64,000 nt of DNA from Alkaliphilus flagellatus (GCF_018919215.1 NZ_JAHLQK010000001.1:528430-592429), one strand, 5' to 3'. Counted from the stretch's first letter, positions 1 to 8,604 are shown. A program made the numbers and translations. The notes: a model not told the origin generated them from the letters alone.

Positions 1-89
1 TGAGTGACTGTAAATCCCTCCGTGCGGAGCAAAAGCATAAGGTTTTTAGCGATTGCCTTATCGTCCTCAACCAAAAATATCCGTTTCAT
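1..89 (-). CDS. Response regulator, N-terminal fragment (cut by window edge)
   Basis: Reading the minus strand from the ATG at 89 gives MKRIFLVEDDKAIAKNLMLL, the first strand and helix of a receiver domain with the acidic pair (EDD) that binds Mg2+. The gene runs off the window, so the phospho-acceptor Asp and output domain are not visible. Its ATG overlaps the stop of the upstream small HTH gene (ATGA), so the two are probably translationally coupled. OmpR-type is likely from the N-terminal sequence but cannot be shown here. Confidence 0.8.
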   Translation of the reverse strand, partial: MKRIFLVEDDKAIAKNLMLLLRTEGFTVT

Positions 90-280
90 TTATTTTCACC
101 ATCCTTTACTTTACTTCTCCTGTATCGTCCGTCAGCCGGTTTTTCAGCGTCAATCGGAACAAGCCATGTATTTCCCATTTTTTTAGCTCCCTTAATCCGT
201 CCGGCAGAGCAATGGTACACTACCATTCTGTCTGTGATTCCCCAATTTTTCGCTGCTTCTTTTGTCGTTATATAATCCAC
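86..280 (-). CDS. Small helix-turn-helix DNA-binding protein
   Basis: A 64-residue protein with a MerR/excisionase-like winged helix: the TTKEAAKNWGITDRMV part looks like the recognition helix region and is followed by a basic GRIKGAKKMGNTWLVP wing. I chose the GTG at 280 because GGAGGTG lies 6 nt before it; the longer ATG at 295 would put this ribosome site inside the gene. The stop overlaps the start of the response-regulator gene. Small proteins of this type are common next to two-component genes in Firmicutes, often in mobile regions. Its target is unknown. Confidence 0.7.
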   Translation of the reverse strand: MDYITTKEAAKNWGITDRMVVYHCSAGRIKGAKKMGNTWLVPIDAEKPADGRYRRSKVKDGENK

Positions 281-295
281 GCATAACACCTCCAT

Positions 296-909
296 AACTT
301 TATTATATTTCTTTTGACGGAAGTATACAAGCTGAGGTATAAAACAAAAAAATACGGGAGCGTGGAAAAGAGGGGCTACGAAAATAGTTAGGATATGAAG
401 AAATAATTGGGATCATTGAGAGGTGATAAGCGAGTGTTCAAGAGCTTTATTTTTTATGGAAAAGAACCTAGGCAATTTCACACTGAAGGTGAGCTCGCTG
501 CTGGCAACTTAATTAACTCTGATATTTATTATGTCTATACAGCTTTAGAACTTTTCGGTGTACTATATTACTTTTCTCCGTAGTTGGATTTTTTGGAACT
601 GGAGCCGCCGGTTATGGGAGTATCTTGTTTTTACTTAAGAACAAACAGGTCATACTTAACTATTCTAAACTTGGAAACGGTCGTATTGCTCCTTAAAAAT
701 TTCATATCCGGCAGCTAGCAGAGAGGTGAGATTCTTATAGTGTTTGCTTATCACAAACCGTTTATGCTGTCGCCCTAATAGCTGTAAGGCTTGGTGCTTC
801 GGGAAGTAGTGTCGGATAGAAGCACAGTAATCATTTTAGAGTGAAGAACAAACGGATCAAACCCTGTATATCAAGATTACACAGATAGAAATACTCGTTA
901 AAATTAAAC
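296..909. other. Gene-poor stretch with decayed coding remnants
   Basis: About 600 bases with no intact gene. A GTG-started 48-codon reading frame (about 434-583) and a frame containing GTGAAGYGSILFLLKNK (about 594-696) look like pieces of a membrane protein, but I cannot name the family. No promoter or terminator is convincing here. Confidence 0.4.
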
Positions 910-1338
910 CTAAAATTCTAAATCATTATCCGTATATTCGCAGCAGGTCGGGATTGGTGAGTCAGTATCATAGGCTTGGCAAGCATCACGGTAATAATCG
1001 AGCTTTCGATCAATCAAACGAAGGTTTTTCTTTAAATCTTCAATTTGCTTTAAGACATCTTCTTTGTGGTTTACTAACATATCGTTACGTGTGTGGAGTG
1101 TATGATTCCCTTCATTTTGCCAGTCTATAAATTGTTTTATTTCCTTAATAGGCATTCCAGTATTCTTAAGACAGCAGATAAGGTAGAGTATTTCCATATC
1201 ATCTTTTGTAAAGATACGATTGCCTGACTTATCTCTTCTGACATTGGAAAGCAGTCCCTCACGGTCATAGTATCTTAATGTATATGTTGTTAAGTTCATT
1301 TTTTTAGCTGCTTGTGCTATGGTATAGTTCACTTTCAT
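910..1338 (-). CDS. MerR-family transcriptional regulator
   Basis: A 142-residue regulator. The N-terminus carries the MerR winged HTH (YTIAQAAKKMNLTTYTLRYY, residues about 4-23, then the REGL wing), followed by a dimerisation coiled coil (about 80-120). The short C-terminus ends with a CC pair that could sense a ligand or redox state. I chose the ATG at 1338 because GAGGTG precedes it; the longer frame starting at 1461 would cross the promoter region. It is divergent from a flavodoxin-like reductase. Both promoters between them have a 19-bp spacer over a matching dyad, the hallmark of MerR activation, so it probably controls itself and the reductase/aldo-keto reductase genes. Confidence 0.9.
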   Translation of the reverse strand: MKVNYTIAQAAKKMNLTTYTLRYYDREGLLSNVRRDKSGNRIFTKDDMEILYLICCLKNTGMPIKEIKQFIDWQNEGNHTLHTRNDMLVNHKEDVLKQIEDLKKNLRLIDRKLDYYRDACQAYDTDSPIPTCCEYTDNDLEF

Positions 1339-1360
1339 CACCTCATATAGTTTTGTACAT

Positions 1361-1391
1361 ATTATATAGCTTACACTTAACTCTAAGTCAA
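1361..1391 (-). promoter_or_regulatory. MerR-type promoter of the regulator gene
   Basis: On the minus strand, TTGACT (1391-1386) and TATAAT (1366-1361) are separated by 19 bp. The spacer carries the same CTTA(C/G)A-type dyad as the divergent promoter at 1425. Confidence 0.75.
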
Positions 1392-1424
1392 GCATGTTTA
1401 TGAAAATTTCTTTTACAAATACTA

Positions 1425-1455
1425 TTGACTTACAGTTAAGTGTAAGGGATATACT
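1425..1455 (+). promoter_or_regulatory. MerR-type promoter of the flavodoxin-like gene
   Basis: TTGACT (1425-1430) and TATACT (1450-1455) are separated by 19 bp, longer than the usual 17. The spacer holds the dyad CTTACAGTTAAGTGTAAG. Such long spacers are realigned by MerR proteins bound between the hexamers. Confidence 0.8.
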
Positions 1456-1486
1456 TACCATATAGAAGAAAAAGGAGTGTGAATTT

Positions 1487-2113
1487 ATGAAAGCGATAGC
1501 TATTAATGGTAGTCCCCGTAAAAACGGTAATACAAGTCAGGCACTCAAGGTTATGGCAGATGAGCTGGAACAGCAGGGTATAGAAGTTGAAATCATTCAA
1601 ATTGGTCAGCTAAATATTCATGGGTGCATTGGCTGTGGATACTGTTGGACTTCAGAGGAAAATCACTGTGTTTTCAAAGATGACATTGTCAATGAGGTTG
1701 CAAAAAAAATGCGTGAAGCAGACGGCTTTATTCTTGCATCCCCAACATATTATGCAGGAATAGCAGGAACAATGAAAGCTTTTCTGGACAGAGTATTCTA
1801 CACAAGTTCAGATTATTTCAAATATAAAGTTGCAACTTCCATTTCAGTTGTAAGACGTGCCGGTGGTGTAGATGTAATACATCAGCTCAATAACTATCTT
1901 AATTTAGCCCAGACAGTCATGCCGCCGTCTCAATACTGGACAATAGCATATGGTTTGGAAAAAGGAGAAGTTCATCAGGACGAAGAAGGTATTCAGACCC
2001 TTCGTAAAAATGCAAGATCAATGGCTTGGCTCCTTAAGACAATTGACGCTGGAAAAGAAAAAATACCTGTTCCTGTAGAAGAAGATCATGTTATGACAAA
2101 TTTTATACGATAA
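1487..2113 (+). CDS. Flavodoxin-like NAD(P)H-dependent FMN reductase
   Basis: 208 residues. The N-terminal beta strand and phosphate loop (AINGSPRKNGNTSQAL, residues about 4-19) bind FMN. HGCIGCGYCW at about 45-54 is the Cys-rich motif of iron-sulfur-flavoprotein-like reductases, and SPTYYAGIAGTMKAFLDR (about 85-102) is the second flavin loop. It is cytosolic and probably reduces quinones, flavin or another small acceptor. It sits behind a MerR-type promoter and just ahead of an aldo-keto reductase pseudogene, which suggests a former detoxification operon. Confidence 0.85.
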   Translation: MKAIAINGSPRKNGNTSQALKVMADELEQQGIEVEIIQIGQLNIHGCIGCGYCWTSEENHCVFKDDIVNEVAKKMREADGFILASPTYYAGIAGTMKAFLDRVFYTSSDYFKYKVATSISVVRRAGGVDVIHQLNNYLNLAQTVMPPSQYWTIAYGLEKGEVHQDEEGIQTLRKNARSMAWLLKTIDAGKEKIPVPVEEDHVMTNFIR

Positions 2114-2135
2114 TAAATCAGAGAGGAAAACAATT

Positions 2136-2981
2136 GTGAGAGAAAATTTTTACACATTAAGCAACAACTATAAGATTCCGAATATAGGATTCGGTACATT
2201 GCGCACGTCTAGTGAAGAGGAAACAGAGCAGTCCGTATTAAATGCAATCAAGGCAGGATATCGACATATTGACTGCGCTGCTGCTTATGGAAACGAAAAA
2301 AGTGTTGGTGAAGCCATACGTAAATCCGGTGTGACACGTGAAGAATTATTTGTAACAAGTAAGCTGTGAAATGATGACAAAGGATATGGAAAGACGTTAG
2401 CCGCTTTTAATCAAACTTTAGAGGACTTACAGCTTGATTATCTGGATTTATACCTTATCCACTGGCCTATTGCAAAAGCATCCAAGAATAACTGGCAGGA
2501 AGCAAACAGCGAGAGCTGGAGAGCATTCGAGAAACTCTATAACCAGGATAAAATCGAAGCAATCGGAGTTAGTAATTTTTTTCCACACCATTTAGAGCCA
2601 TTGTTGAAAACCGCTAAGATTCAACCGATGGTGAATCAAATTGAATTCCATCCTGGCATGTTGCAGGAGGAAACCGTAGCGTTTTGTAAGCAACATAATA
2701 TTTTAGTGGAGGCATGGACTCCATTTTCAAACGGACAGATTTTGAAGTATCCGGTATTAAAGGAAATTGCGGATCAATACGAAAAATCTGTAGCTCAGCT
2801 TAGTCTGCGCTGGATTATTCAAAAGGGAATTGTTCCACTACCTAAGTCCGTTACACCTAAGAGAATTAAAAGTAATCTGGAGGTATTTGACTTTGAAATC
2901 AACGCACAGGATGTTGAGAGAATTGATAAGTTAACCGATTGTGGAAGTTCAGGGCTTCATCCGGATAAAGTAGATTTCTAA
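2136..2981 (+). pseudogene. Aldo-keto reductase interrupted by one in-frame TGA
   Basis: Reading through one stop (TGA at 2367-2369) gives a full-length, about 281-residue aldo-keto reductase in a single frame. The stop falls where the family has Trp in SKLWN, so a TGG-to-TGA change explains it. Otherwise the gene looks intact: NIGFGTLRT, the Tyr-bearing AAAYGNEKSVGEA, the catalytic-Lys region SKL, LIHWP with the active-site His, IGVSNF and NQIEFHP. It starts at GTG 2136 behind GAGAGG and follows the reductase gene by 22 nt. Without readthrough both pieces are non-functional. See findings. Confidence 0.85.
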
Positions 2982-3049
2982 GGCTATCTGATATCTATCA
3001 CTGTTAAGAAAATTATTCATTATACCGTTGAATAAGTCAATATGAAGAA

Positions 3050-3096
3050 CATGAATAGAGTGCAATTCTTGAACAAGGGATTGCACTCTATTCATG
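3050..3096. repeat. Perfect 17-bp inverted repeat
   Basis: Arms CATGAATAGAGTGCAAT (3050-3066) and its exact reverse complement (3080-3096) enclose a 13-nt loop. No T-tract follows, so it is not a classical terminator. Copies of GTCAATATGAA lie just outside both arms, which could be a target duplication of a small inserted element. Confidence 0.7.
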
Positions 3097-3654
3097 TCAA
3101 TATGAAATAAAAAAAGCTGAAACAGGAAAATAATGAGTTAAAGAAAGATATTTAAAGGATAAGCACTAGTATGGAGAAAATTAATTTATTATTAAATGAA
3201 GCAAACAGGTATTTATTACGTAAGAAGCCTAATTGTAAAGTGAATTGCCCAATTAACACACCTATTATATTGTTTACAAGTATAAAAATAATGAGATGTA
3301 ATTTAAAGGAAATTAGTTTTAATTAGTTTTTGAATAAACAAGTTATGAAAACTTTTTATTAACATTCCATTTGACATAATTAATTTTAGCTACTAGAGTA
3401 TATATTAGAGAAACATATAAAAAATTGAATTATACCAAAATGTCGGAGGAATAAAATTTGTTATCTCAGTCAGATGAAATTGCTGACTAAAGATCACAGA
3501 GTAGTTGCATTGAAAGAAAAAAGTCAGAAATACAAATACCAGGATTAGTATATATAATTTTGCTTTTTCAATAATGCAGAAGTATTGATTTTTTAGGGGT
3601 ATATAAAATTCATGCCCCTAATCAAGTTGCTGATTCACAATGAGGTGCCAACGG

Positions 3655-3714
3655 AAAATTGTAAAGAATAAAGTCTTCAAATAAACCTTTGAAGGTTTTA
3701 TTGCTTACAATTTT
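3655..3714. repeat. Inverted repeat with 18-bp imperfect arms
   Basis: AAAATTGTAAAGAATAAA (3655-3672) pairs with 3697-3714 with two mismatches. A third related copy (ATTGTAAAGCAGTAAA) follows at about 3721. It may be a MITE-like remnant. Confidence 0.5.
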
Positions 3715-3875
3715 ATTCGGATTGTAAAGCAGTAAATAGGTTTTGAATTGCCAGAAAAACGATGGTGATGGGCAGAGCTAAATTTTCAAAAGGCTGATAG
3801 TATGTGCCTGAAAATTAGCATTCGCAGGTGATTTTTTCAGAAATACTCCTTAACGCCAAGGGGGTACTAGGTTCA

Positions 3876-3956
3876 ATGGGTATCTTTTTTGTATCTTCAA
3901 GGCACGTTGAGAGTATAATAATGATGTCGTATTGTGGTGACAAGGACGAAAAGTAG
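3876..3956 (+). pseudogene. 3'-end fragment resembling RlmD-type 23S rRNA methyltransferase
   Basis: The frame ending at the TAG at 3954 reads SSRHVESIIMMSYCGDKDEK. The HVE-x-(I/V)(I/V)-x-MS pattern is typical of the last residues of RlmD/RumA methyltransferases, whose 3' end is an integration target for some conjugative elements. Nothing of the catalytic domain is present, so this would be a left-over attachment-site tail rather than a gene. The assignment rests on a short motif only. Confidence 0.4.
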
Positions 3957-3968
3957 GGTTTAGACACA

Positions 3969-4074
3969 ATATGTAGTGGTTTGAGGGCAATTTTGGGTCA
4001 AAAAATGGGCAGAAAAACACCGTTTTTTAGGCCCTGATTTTAGAGAGATTTATAGATGACATAGGGTAATTTGA
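3969..4074. repeat. Sequence repeated at 54496-54601
   Basis: It begins with ATATGTAGTGGTTT and ends with TTTATAGATGACATAGGGTA, matching the copy near 54.5 kb through most of about 105 bp with small gaps. Both copies lie 13-16 bp downstream of an rlmD-like tail stop codon, so each may be the end of the same kind of inserted element. Confidence 0.6.
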
Positions 4075-4311
4075 GTTAATAGCTATGGTAAATTGTATTT
4101 TACAATTTAGAATGCATTTAGTTTTCCCGGATGCTCACTGTTGGTTTTCATAAGGAATAACTTATACTGCAAATGTCTTTCTTCTTATGTACATAGGGGG
4201 TTGCTGTGAAATAATTGTAGAAAAGTAATAGGAATTAACTTAAAAATATAGGCAATAAATCTAAAACAATATCTTTGGATATGAAGCATGTATCTGGTGT
4301 GAGGAAAATAA

Positions 4312-4791
4312 ATGCTAATAGATATAATCATATTATCAATAATTTATCTTATTATATATATTCCAAAATATAAAAATTATAAAAGGTCTGATTTTATTTT
4401 GAAGACTCTGATGTATATTTATATATGTATTGTATTATTTGTAACTATATTACCTATAGATTGGACATTAGATCTTAAGTCGAAATATCATAGCTCTATA
4501 GAATATTCATATGGAAATATTAAGCCATTTAATGATTTATTATTGGGCAGAACGGGTTCTGTCAAAGAGATTATTTTGAATATAATAATGACTATTCCTT
4601 TTGGTTTTTTATATTCATTTTTAAAACAACACATAACTCTAATAAAAATAATTAAGAGTATTTTCTTGTTCAGCTTGTCTATAGAACTTATTCAGTTATT
4701 AATGACAATATTTCTTTTAAATCATAGATCTTTTGATGTAACCGATTTGATTACTAATACAATTGGTGGTATTTTAGGATACTATATATAG
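4312..4791 (+). CDS. VanZ-family membrane protein
   Basis: 159 residues with four or five hydrophobic segments (about 2-15, 32-48, 88-106, 112-130 and the C-terminus). VanZ-family marks are NIKPFNDLL (about 70-78), NIIMTIPFGFLYSF (about 90-103), SIELIQLLM (about 127-135) and the final RSFDVTDLITNTIGG. It acts in the cytoplasmic membrane. VanZ of Tn1546 gives low-level teicoplanin resistance, but most chromosomal homologues have no proven role. It starts at ATG behind GAGG and stands alone, with no van genes nearby. Confidence 0.85.
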   Translation: MLIDIIILSIIYLIIYIPKYKNYKRSDFILKTLMYIYICIVLFVTILPIDWTLDLKSKYHSSIEYSYGNIKPFNDLLLGRTGSVKEIILNIIMTIPFGFLYSFLKQHITLIKIIKSIFLFSLSIELIQLLMTIFLLNHRSFDVTDLITNTIGGILGYYI

Positions 4792-5145
4792 AAGAATAGA
4801 GTTATACTTATTTAAACATAAAAGATAACAGGATTAGATAATATGCTCCCCTACTAATCGAAGTATTGACTAAATCTACTAATCTATACGTCTACTAGAA
4901 GGGGTTAAGTCCAAAGATTTTTTTATTTCATCTGTCTACTATAAGGGGAGCATATCAAATGATGAAAGTAAAAATAAATATATATAGGATTATATGTAAG
5001 TGTTGATAATTCTCATTATAATAGTTTAATAAAATAAGAATAGTTTAATAAAATAAGAATAGTTAAATACAATTTTAGACATTTTTCATATCATCGTACA
5101 TATATAATAAAAATAATTTAATACCTAATTTAAGGAGAGATAAAA
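4792..5145. other. Intergenic region with inverted and tandem repeats
   Basis: It holds a long-looped inverted repeat (ATATGCTCCCCT at 4841-4852 with its complement at 4944-4955) and a 19-bp tandem repeat of unit AATAGTTTAATAAAATAAG, 2.4 copies from 5020. The next gene's ribosome site (AAGGAGAG) is at about 5132. No gene is visible. Confidence 0.6.
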
Positions 5146-6843
5146 ATGAAAAAACTGATGATTATAATTTTAATCGTTTTATTATGTGCTTTTCCAGTGG
5201 TTCATGCCAGTGAAATTACGGAAAGGGAAGAAAATTTAGACTTTTTGTATGAAACATTAAAAGGAAGTCATCCCAATATATTTTATAGCACATCAGAAAA
5301 AGAATTTATAGAGAGAAAAGCTGAGATTAAAAAGAATATAAATGAAAAGTCAAATGTGGAGTATGTTCTTGATTTACAAAGCTTAGTCGCTATGGTTAAT
5401 GATTCGCATACAAATGTGAATATAGGTCGTGCTTTGAAAGATGTGCATATCTATCCTTTTAGCATCAGACATATTGAAACATGGGTGCTTGATGTTATTG
5501 GAACAGAATATGAAGAATATCTTGGATGGGAAGTTGTGTCTTTAAATGGATATGATATGAAGACTGTAAAAAATAAAATGGCGCCTATTATCAGCCATGA
5601 TAATAATGTATGGCTCCAAAGACAATTAAGACAATTTATCAACGTCAAAGAAATTCTTGATTATGCAGGTATTATAAAAGATGATGAATTAGAAATAACA
5701 GTAAAGAAAGAAAATCAGGAAAAAACAATTTCTCTTCATACTGTAGATACTTCAGCGGATACGGTAGATGTGGTATATTTAGCCGAAAAACGTAGCCAAG
5801 AACCAAAAACAACTAAGGATAAATCTAAAATTTATTTTTCTATGCCATTAGATGGAAATGTTTATTATATTCAATATAATGCTTGTCAAGAAGATAAAAA
5901 CTTGCCCATGGAAACATTTAGTTTAAATGTTCAAAATGATTTAGAAAGCAATGACTATCAAACTGTTGTTATTGATTTAAGAAATAATACAGGCGGCTCT
6001 GATGGGATGATTATGCCTTTATTATATGTATTAACCGAATATCAAAAAAACAATGATGTAGAAATAGTAGGTCTTATTGGTGAAAATACATTTTCTTCTG
6101 CTACAATAAATGCCATGATGATAAAAGAAATGGGTGGTATTTTAGTGGGAACGTATAGTGGTGGAAGTGTTGACCATTATGGTGCCGTGGATCAATTTGA
6201 ATTGCCTCACTTAAACATACAAGCTGGTCACTCTACAAAATATATAGAAATTGATAGTTTGTTTGACAGTGGCATTCCTTATGGTATTGAGCCTATTAAA
6301 CCTGATATTATAAAAGAACAAACTTATGATGATTATATGAAAGGTATAGATACAGCAGTTCATTACATTGAAAATAATACAGGAAAATTGCAAGCTAATG
6401 ATGATAAAAGTTTATATATTTCACGAGGAAAATTGGCTCATTTATTATATACAATGTCTCTTGAAAACAATCAATCTTTAGAATATGCAAAAGAAACACC
6501 TTCAGATGTTTTATTCTTCACTTATTATGAAGAGGCTAGTCGTTGGGCAATAAAAAATAATATAATAATCGGAAAATCATCCACTATTTTTGCACCTTCT
6601 GATTTATTAACAAGAGAAGAATTGGCTGTTGTATTGGATAGATTTATGTCTTATATAAATATGGAACCATCAGAAAGACAACAACTTTCATATAATGATG
6701 AAAAAGATATTAGTATATGGGCAAAAGATAGTGTACAAAAAATAGTAAATATAGGTTATTTAGAACTAGAAAATGAAAAATTTAATCCAAAAAGTCATAT
6801 CACCATTGAGAAAGTAGAAAATATATTAGAAAATATCAAATAA
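5146..6843 (+). CDS. Secreted S41-like peptidase-fold protein with C-terminal SLH-like region
   Basis: 565 residues. A signal peptide (KKLMIIILIVLLCAFPVVHA, cleavage after about residue 21) precedes a region typical of S41/tail-specific protease relatives. DLRNNTGGSDGMI (about 277-289) is the S41 core strand, and GENTFSSATINAM (about 311-323) carries the Ser expected at the nucleophile position. The C-terminal 140 residues resemble SLH modules (EEASRWAIKNNIIIGKSS, LTREELAVVLDRFM, then SIWAKDSVQKIVNIGY), which anchor proteins to secondary cell-wall polymer. No PDZ domain was recognised. Likely cell-surface bound, with unknown substrate. It has its own terminator and no operon partners. Confidence 0.75.
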   Translation: MKKLMIIILIVLLCAFPVVHASEITEREENLDFLYETLKGSHPNIFYSTSEKEFIERKAEIKKNINEKSNVEYVLDLQSLVAMVNDSHTNVNIGRALKDVHIYPFSIRHIETWVLDVIGTEYEEYLGWEVVSLNGYDMKTVKNKMAPIISHDNNVWLQRQLRQFINVKEILDYAGIIKDDELEITVKKENQEKTISLHTVDTSADTVDVVYLAEKRSQEPKTTKDKSKIYFSMPLDGNVYYIQYNACQEDKNLPMETFSLNVQNDLESNDYQTVVIDLRNNTGGSDGMIMPLLYVLTEYQKNNDVEIVGLIGENTFSSATINAMMIKEMGGILVGTYSGGSVDHYGAVDQFELPHLNIQAGHSTKYIEIDSLFDSGIPYGIEPIKPDIIKEQTYDDYMKGIDTAVHYIENNTGKLQANDDKSLYISRGKLAHLLYTMSLENNQSLEYAKETPSDVLFFTYYEEASRWAIKNNIIIGKSSTIFAPSDLLTREELAVVLDRFMSYINMEPSERQQLSYNDEKDISIWAKDSVQKIVNIGYLELENEKFNPKSHITIEKVENILENIK

Positions 6844-6859
6844 AATAAATGATACAAAT

Positions 6860-6905
6860 AAAAACCATTAACTTATAAGTAACTGTAAGTTAATGGTTTT
6901 TTATA
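6860..6905 (+). terminator. Rho-independent terminator after the S41-like gene
   Basis: Arms AAAACCATTAACTTA and TAAGTTAATGGTTTT close a short loop and run into a T-tract, 20 bases after the stop codon. Confidence 0.85.
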
Positions 6906-7096
6906 GAGTTAAATATGTTTAAAGGATTACTATATACAGTAAAATGAGTATACTAGATAAATAGCTTGTTGGACTTAGGTCAAGTTAATAGACACATTTA
7001 GAAAACTATTTATGGACTTTCTGCAGTTTACTTTACACGTAGTTAAGACATATTTTGAATATAGGTCAATATCTTAGACACGATTTTCCGAACAAA

Positions 7097-8005
7097 TTAT
7101 GAAACTATTCTACATAAATCCTCAACTTTTTGTGGAGTTAAATAATTAATACCACTATGAATTCTAATTCTGTTATACCAAGATTCAATATACTCAAATA
7201 TAGATAATCTTAAAGATTTAAAGTTATAGTATTTGACATTATTAGCTTCTTCTTTTTTTTAAGTAGCGTGAAATGACTCTATAGAAGCATTATCATAGGG
7301 GCAGCCTTTTCCACTAAAAGAGTGAGATATTAGTTTGTTTTGATCAATATATTCTCTAAATTTAATACTGGTATATTTAACACCTAAATCACTATGTAAT
7401 ATTAAGCCATTTTGAGGATTTTGAAGGCATATGGCATTCTTAACTGCAGATAAAGCTAATTCAGTATCAATTTTCTTAGATAAAGAATACACTATTATCT
7501 TACGACTGTGTAAGTCCATAACTGATGCTAAGTAGCACCAACCATCCTTGATTGTGTTAATATATGTTATATCTGTAACCCATTTTTGATTAATAGATGT
7601 TGTAGAAAAGTCTCTCTTTAATAAATTTTCTCTTTCATCAATCTTAATTCTTGATGAAGAGGGTCTATATTTTTTAGTTATTATTGATCTTATGCCAAGT
7701 ACTCTCATTAATCTTTGAACTCGTTTAAGACCTACTAAATAGTCTTTAGAAAGTAATTTATTATGGATCTTAGGTGATCCATATCGTTTATTACTCTTAG
7801 TATATATATTTAATATTTCATCAGAGATAGCTTTGTTTTCCAATTCTCTATTTGATGGTTTTTTAGTTAAATATTTTTAATATGAGCTTCTAGAAATCTT
7901 TAGGACTTTACATAATAGCTTAATATTGTGATTCTTTTTATTTTCAGCGATGAATTTAATTTTACTACTTATTTTTTCGTGAATATAGCCATAGTCTTTT
8001 TTAGA
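7097..8005 (-). pseudogene. IS3-family OrfB transposase with two nonsense codons
   Basis: The catalytic transposase reads through as one frame with two TAA codons, one in SSY-stop-KYL (consensus SSYYKYL) and one in HAT-stop-KKEE (TTA to TAA at 7258-7260). The rve integrase core is recognisable: WVTDITYI (first Asp), ILHSDLGVKYTS (second Asp) and NASIESFHA (Glu), the DDE residues. The C-terminus continues to SWYNRIRIHSGINYLTPQ, and the frame ends at 7097. Confidence 0.85.
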
Positions 8006-8234
8006 TTTCATTTTCCTCTTGTATCCTAGCCATTTCTTTTATCAATTTTTGATAATCCTCAGCAGTTACGGTTTTATCATTTCCCGTAGAGATAGGTTTT
8101 GATTTTTCTACCCAAGATTTAATTGTAGATTTTGCAATGCTATAATCACGACTTAATTCCGCTAAGGATTTTCCAGAATTAAATAAATCAACTATTGTAT
8201 TTTTAAATTCACTTGTATATTTTCCTTTTGACAT
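7969..8234 (-). pseudogene. IS3-family OrfA, frameshifted near the end
   Basis: An HTH protein starting at ATG 8234 behind AAAGGGAG. LAELSRDYSIAKSTIKSWVE is the transposase HTH. After ENEI the expected LKK codons are broken by loss of one T before an A6 run, giving a premature TAA; in the other frame the usual MAIFTKK ending is still visible up to 7969. The A6G run is the normal place for IS3 programmed frameshifting, so the deletion also disturbs OrfAB fusion. Confidence 0.8.
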
Positions 8235-8286
8235 CGTAGACACTCCCTTTACTAATTATTCTAGATTGTTCGGGATACCGTGTCTA

Positions 8287-8604
8287 CACTTTTATACTAA
8301 CACCAAGATGCTGTTCAGTTTTTTATCAAATAGCGGCATAACACAATCCTTGGTTTGTTCATATGAATTCTCTTATTCAGATTTTTTGAAAACCAAATGT
8401 TTAATACGCTTTTCTGATTAAGCAATTTTTTATACTACAAAAGAATGAAAAGTTAGTGACACCTAAAAAACGGACAGGAATTGCTTTTCAACCCTAAAAC
8501 AAGCTAATAAAAAACATCCCGCAATAAAAAGCGGGATAAATTCTATTGGGGGAAATCATATTTGGCTTTTATGGCAATTAAATAAAATAAGTTTATCTTT
8601 TGCC
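8287..8604. other. Intergenic region
   Basis: Apart from the minus-strand terminator at 8508-8537, I see no gene or clear remnant between the IS end and the oxidase-like gene. Confidence 0.6.
8508..8537 (-). terminator. Terminator of the pyridoxamine-oxidase-like gene
   Basis: On the minus strand ATCCCGC and GCGGGAT form a GC-rich stem followed by GTTTTTTATT, about 70 bases after the stop codon. Confidence 0.85.

Larger units (their letters stand above)
2982..4311. other. 1.3-kb gene-poor region with repeats and remnants
   Basis: No intact gene is visible. A short frame at about 3111-3152 reads KKLKQENNELKKDI, which resembles the coiled-coil end of an IS3 OrfA but is too short to assign. 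Two hairpin-forming repeats (3050-3096 and 3655-3714), an rlmD-like tail (3876-3956) and a sequence repeated 50 kb away (3969-4074) are listed separately. The region looks like an accumulation of insertion and deletion scars. Confidence 0.5.
7075..8286 (-). mobile_element. Decayed IS3-family insertion sequence
   Basis: About 1.2 kb bounded by imperfect inverted repeats (TAGACACG...CCGAACAA, 18 of 21 matching; 7075-7095 and 8266-8286). It holds orfA and orfB of an IS150-like IS3 element on the minus strand. Both are broken (one frameshift, two nonsense codons), so the element cannot transpose by itself. A second, shorter motif resembling the left tip (AGGTCAAGTTAATAGACAC, about 6977-6995) lies just outside and may be an older insertion scar. 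Confidence 0.85.

Noticed and set aside
3111-3340. Small frames (KKLKQENNELKKDI and a 50-codon ATG frame) as genes
   Set aside because: Too short, no convincing ribosome site, no recognisable family; noted only as possible remnants.
5020-5070. Tandem repeat as a CRISPR array
   Set aside because: Units are directly adjacent without spacers and only 2.4 copies occur.
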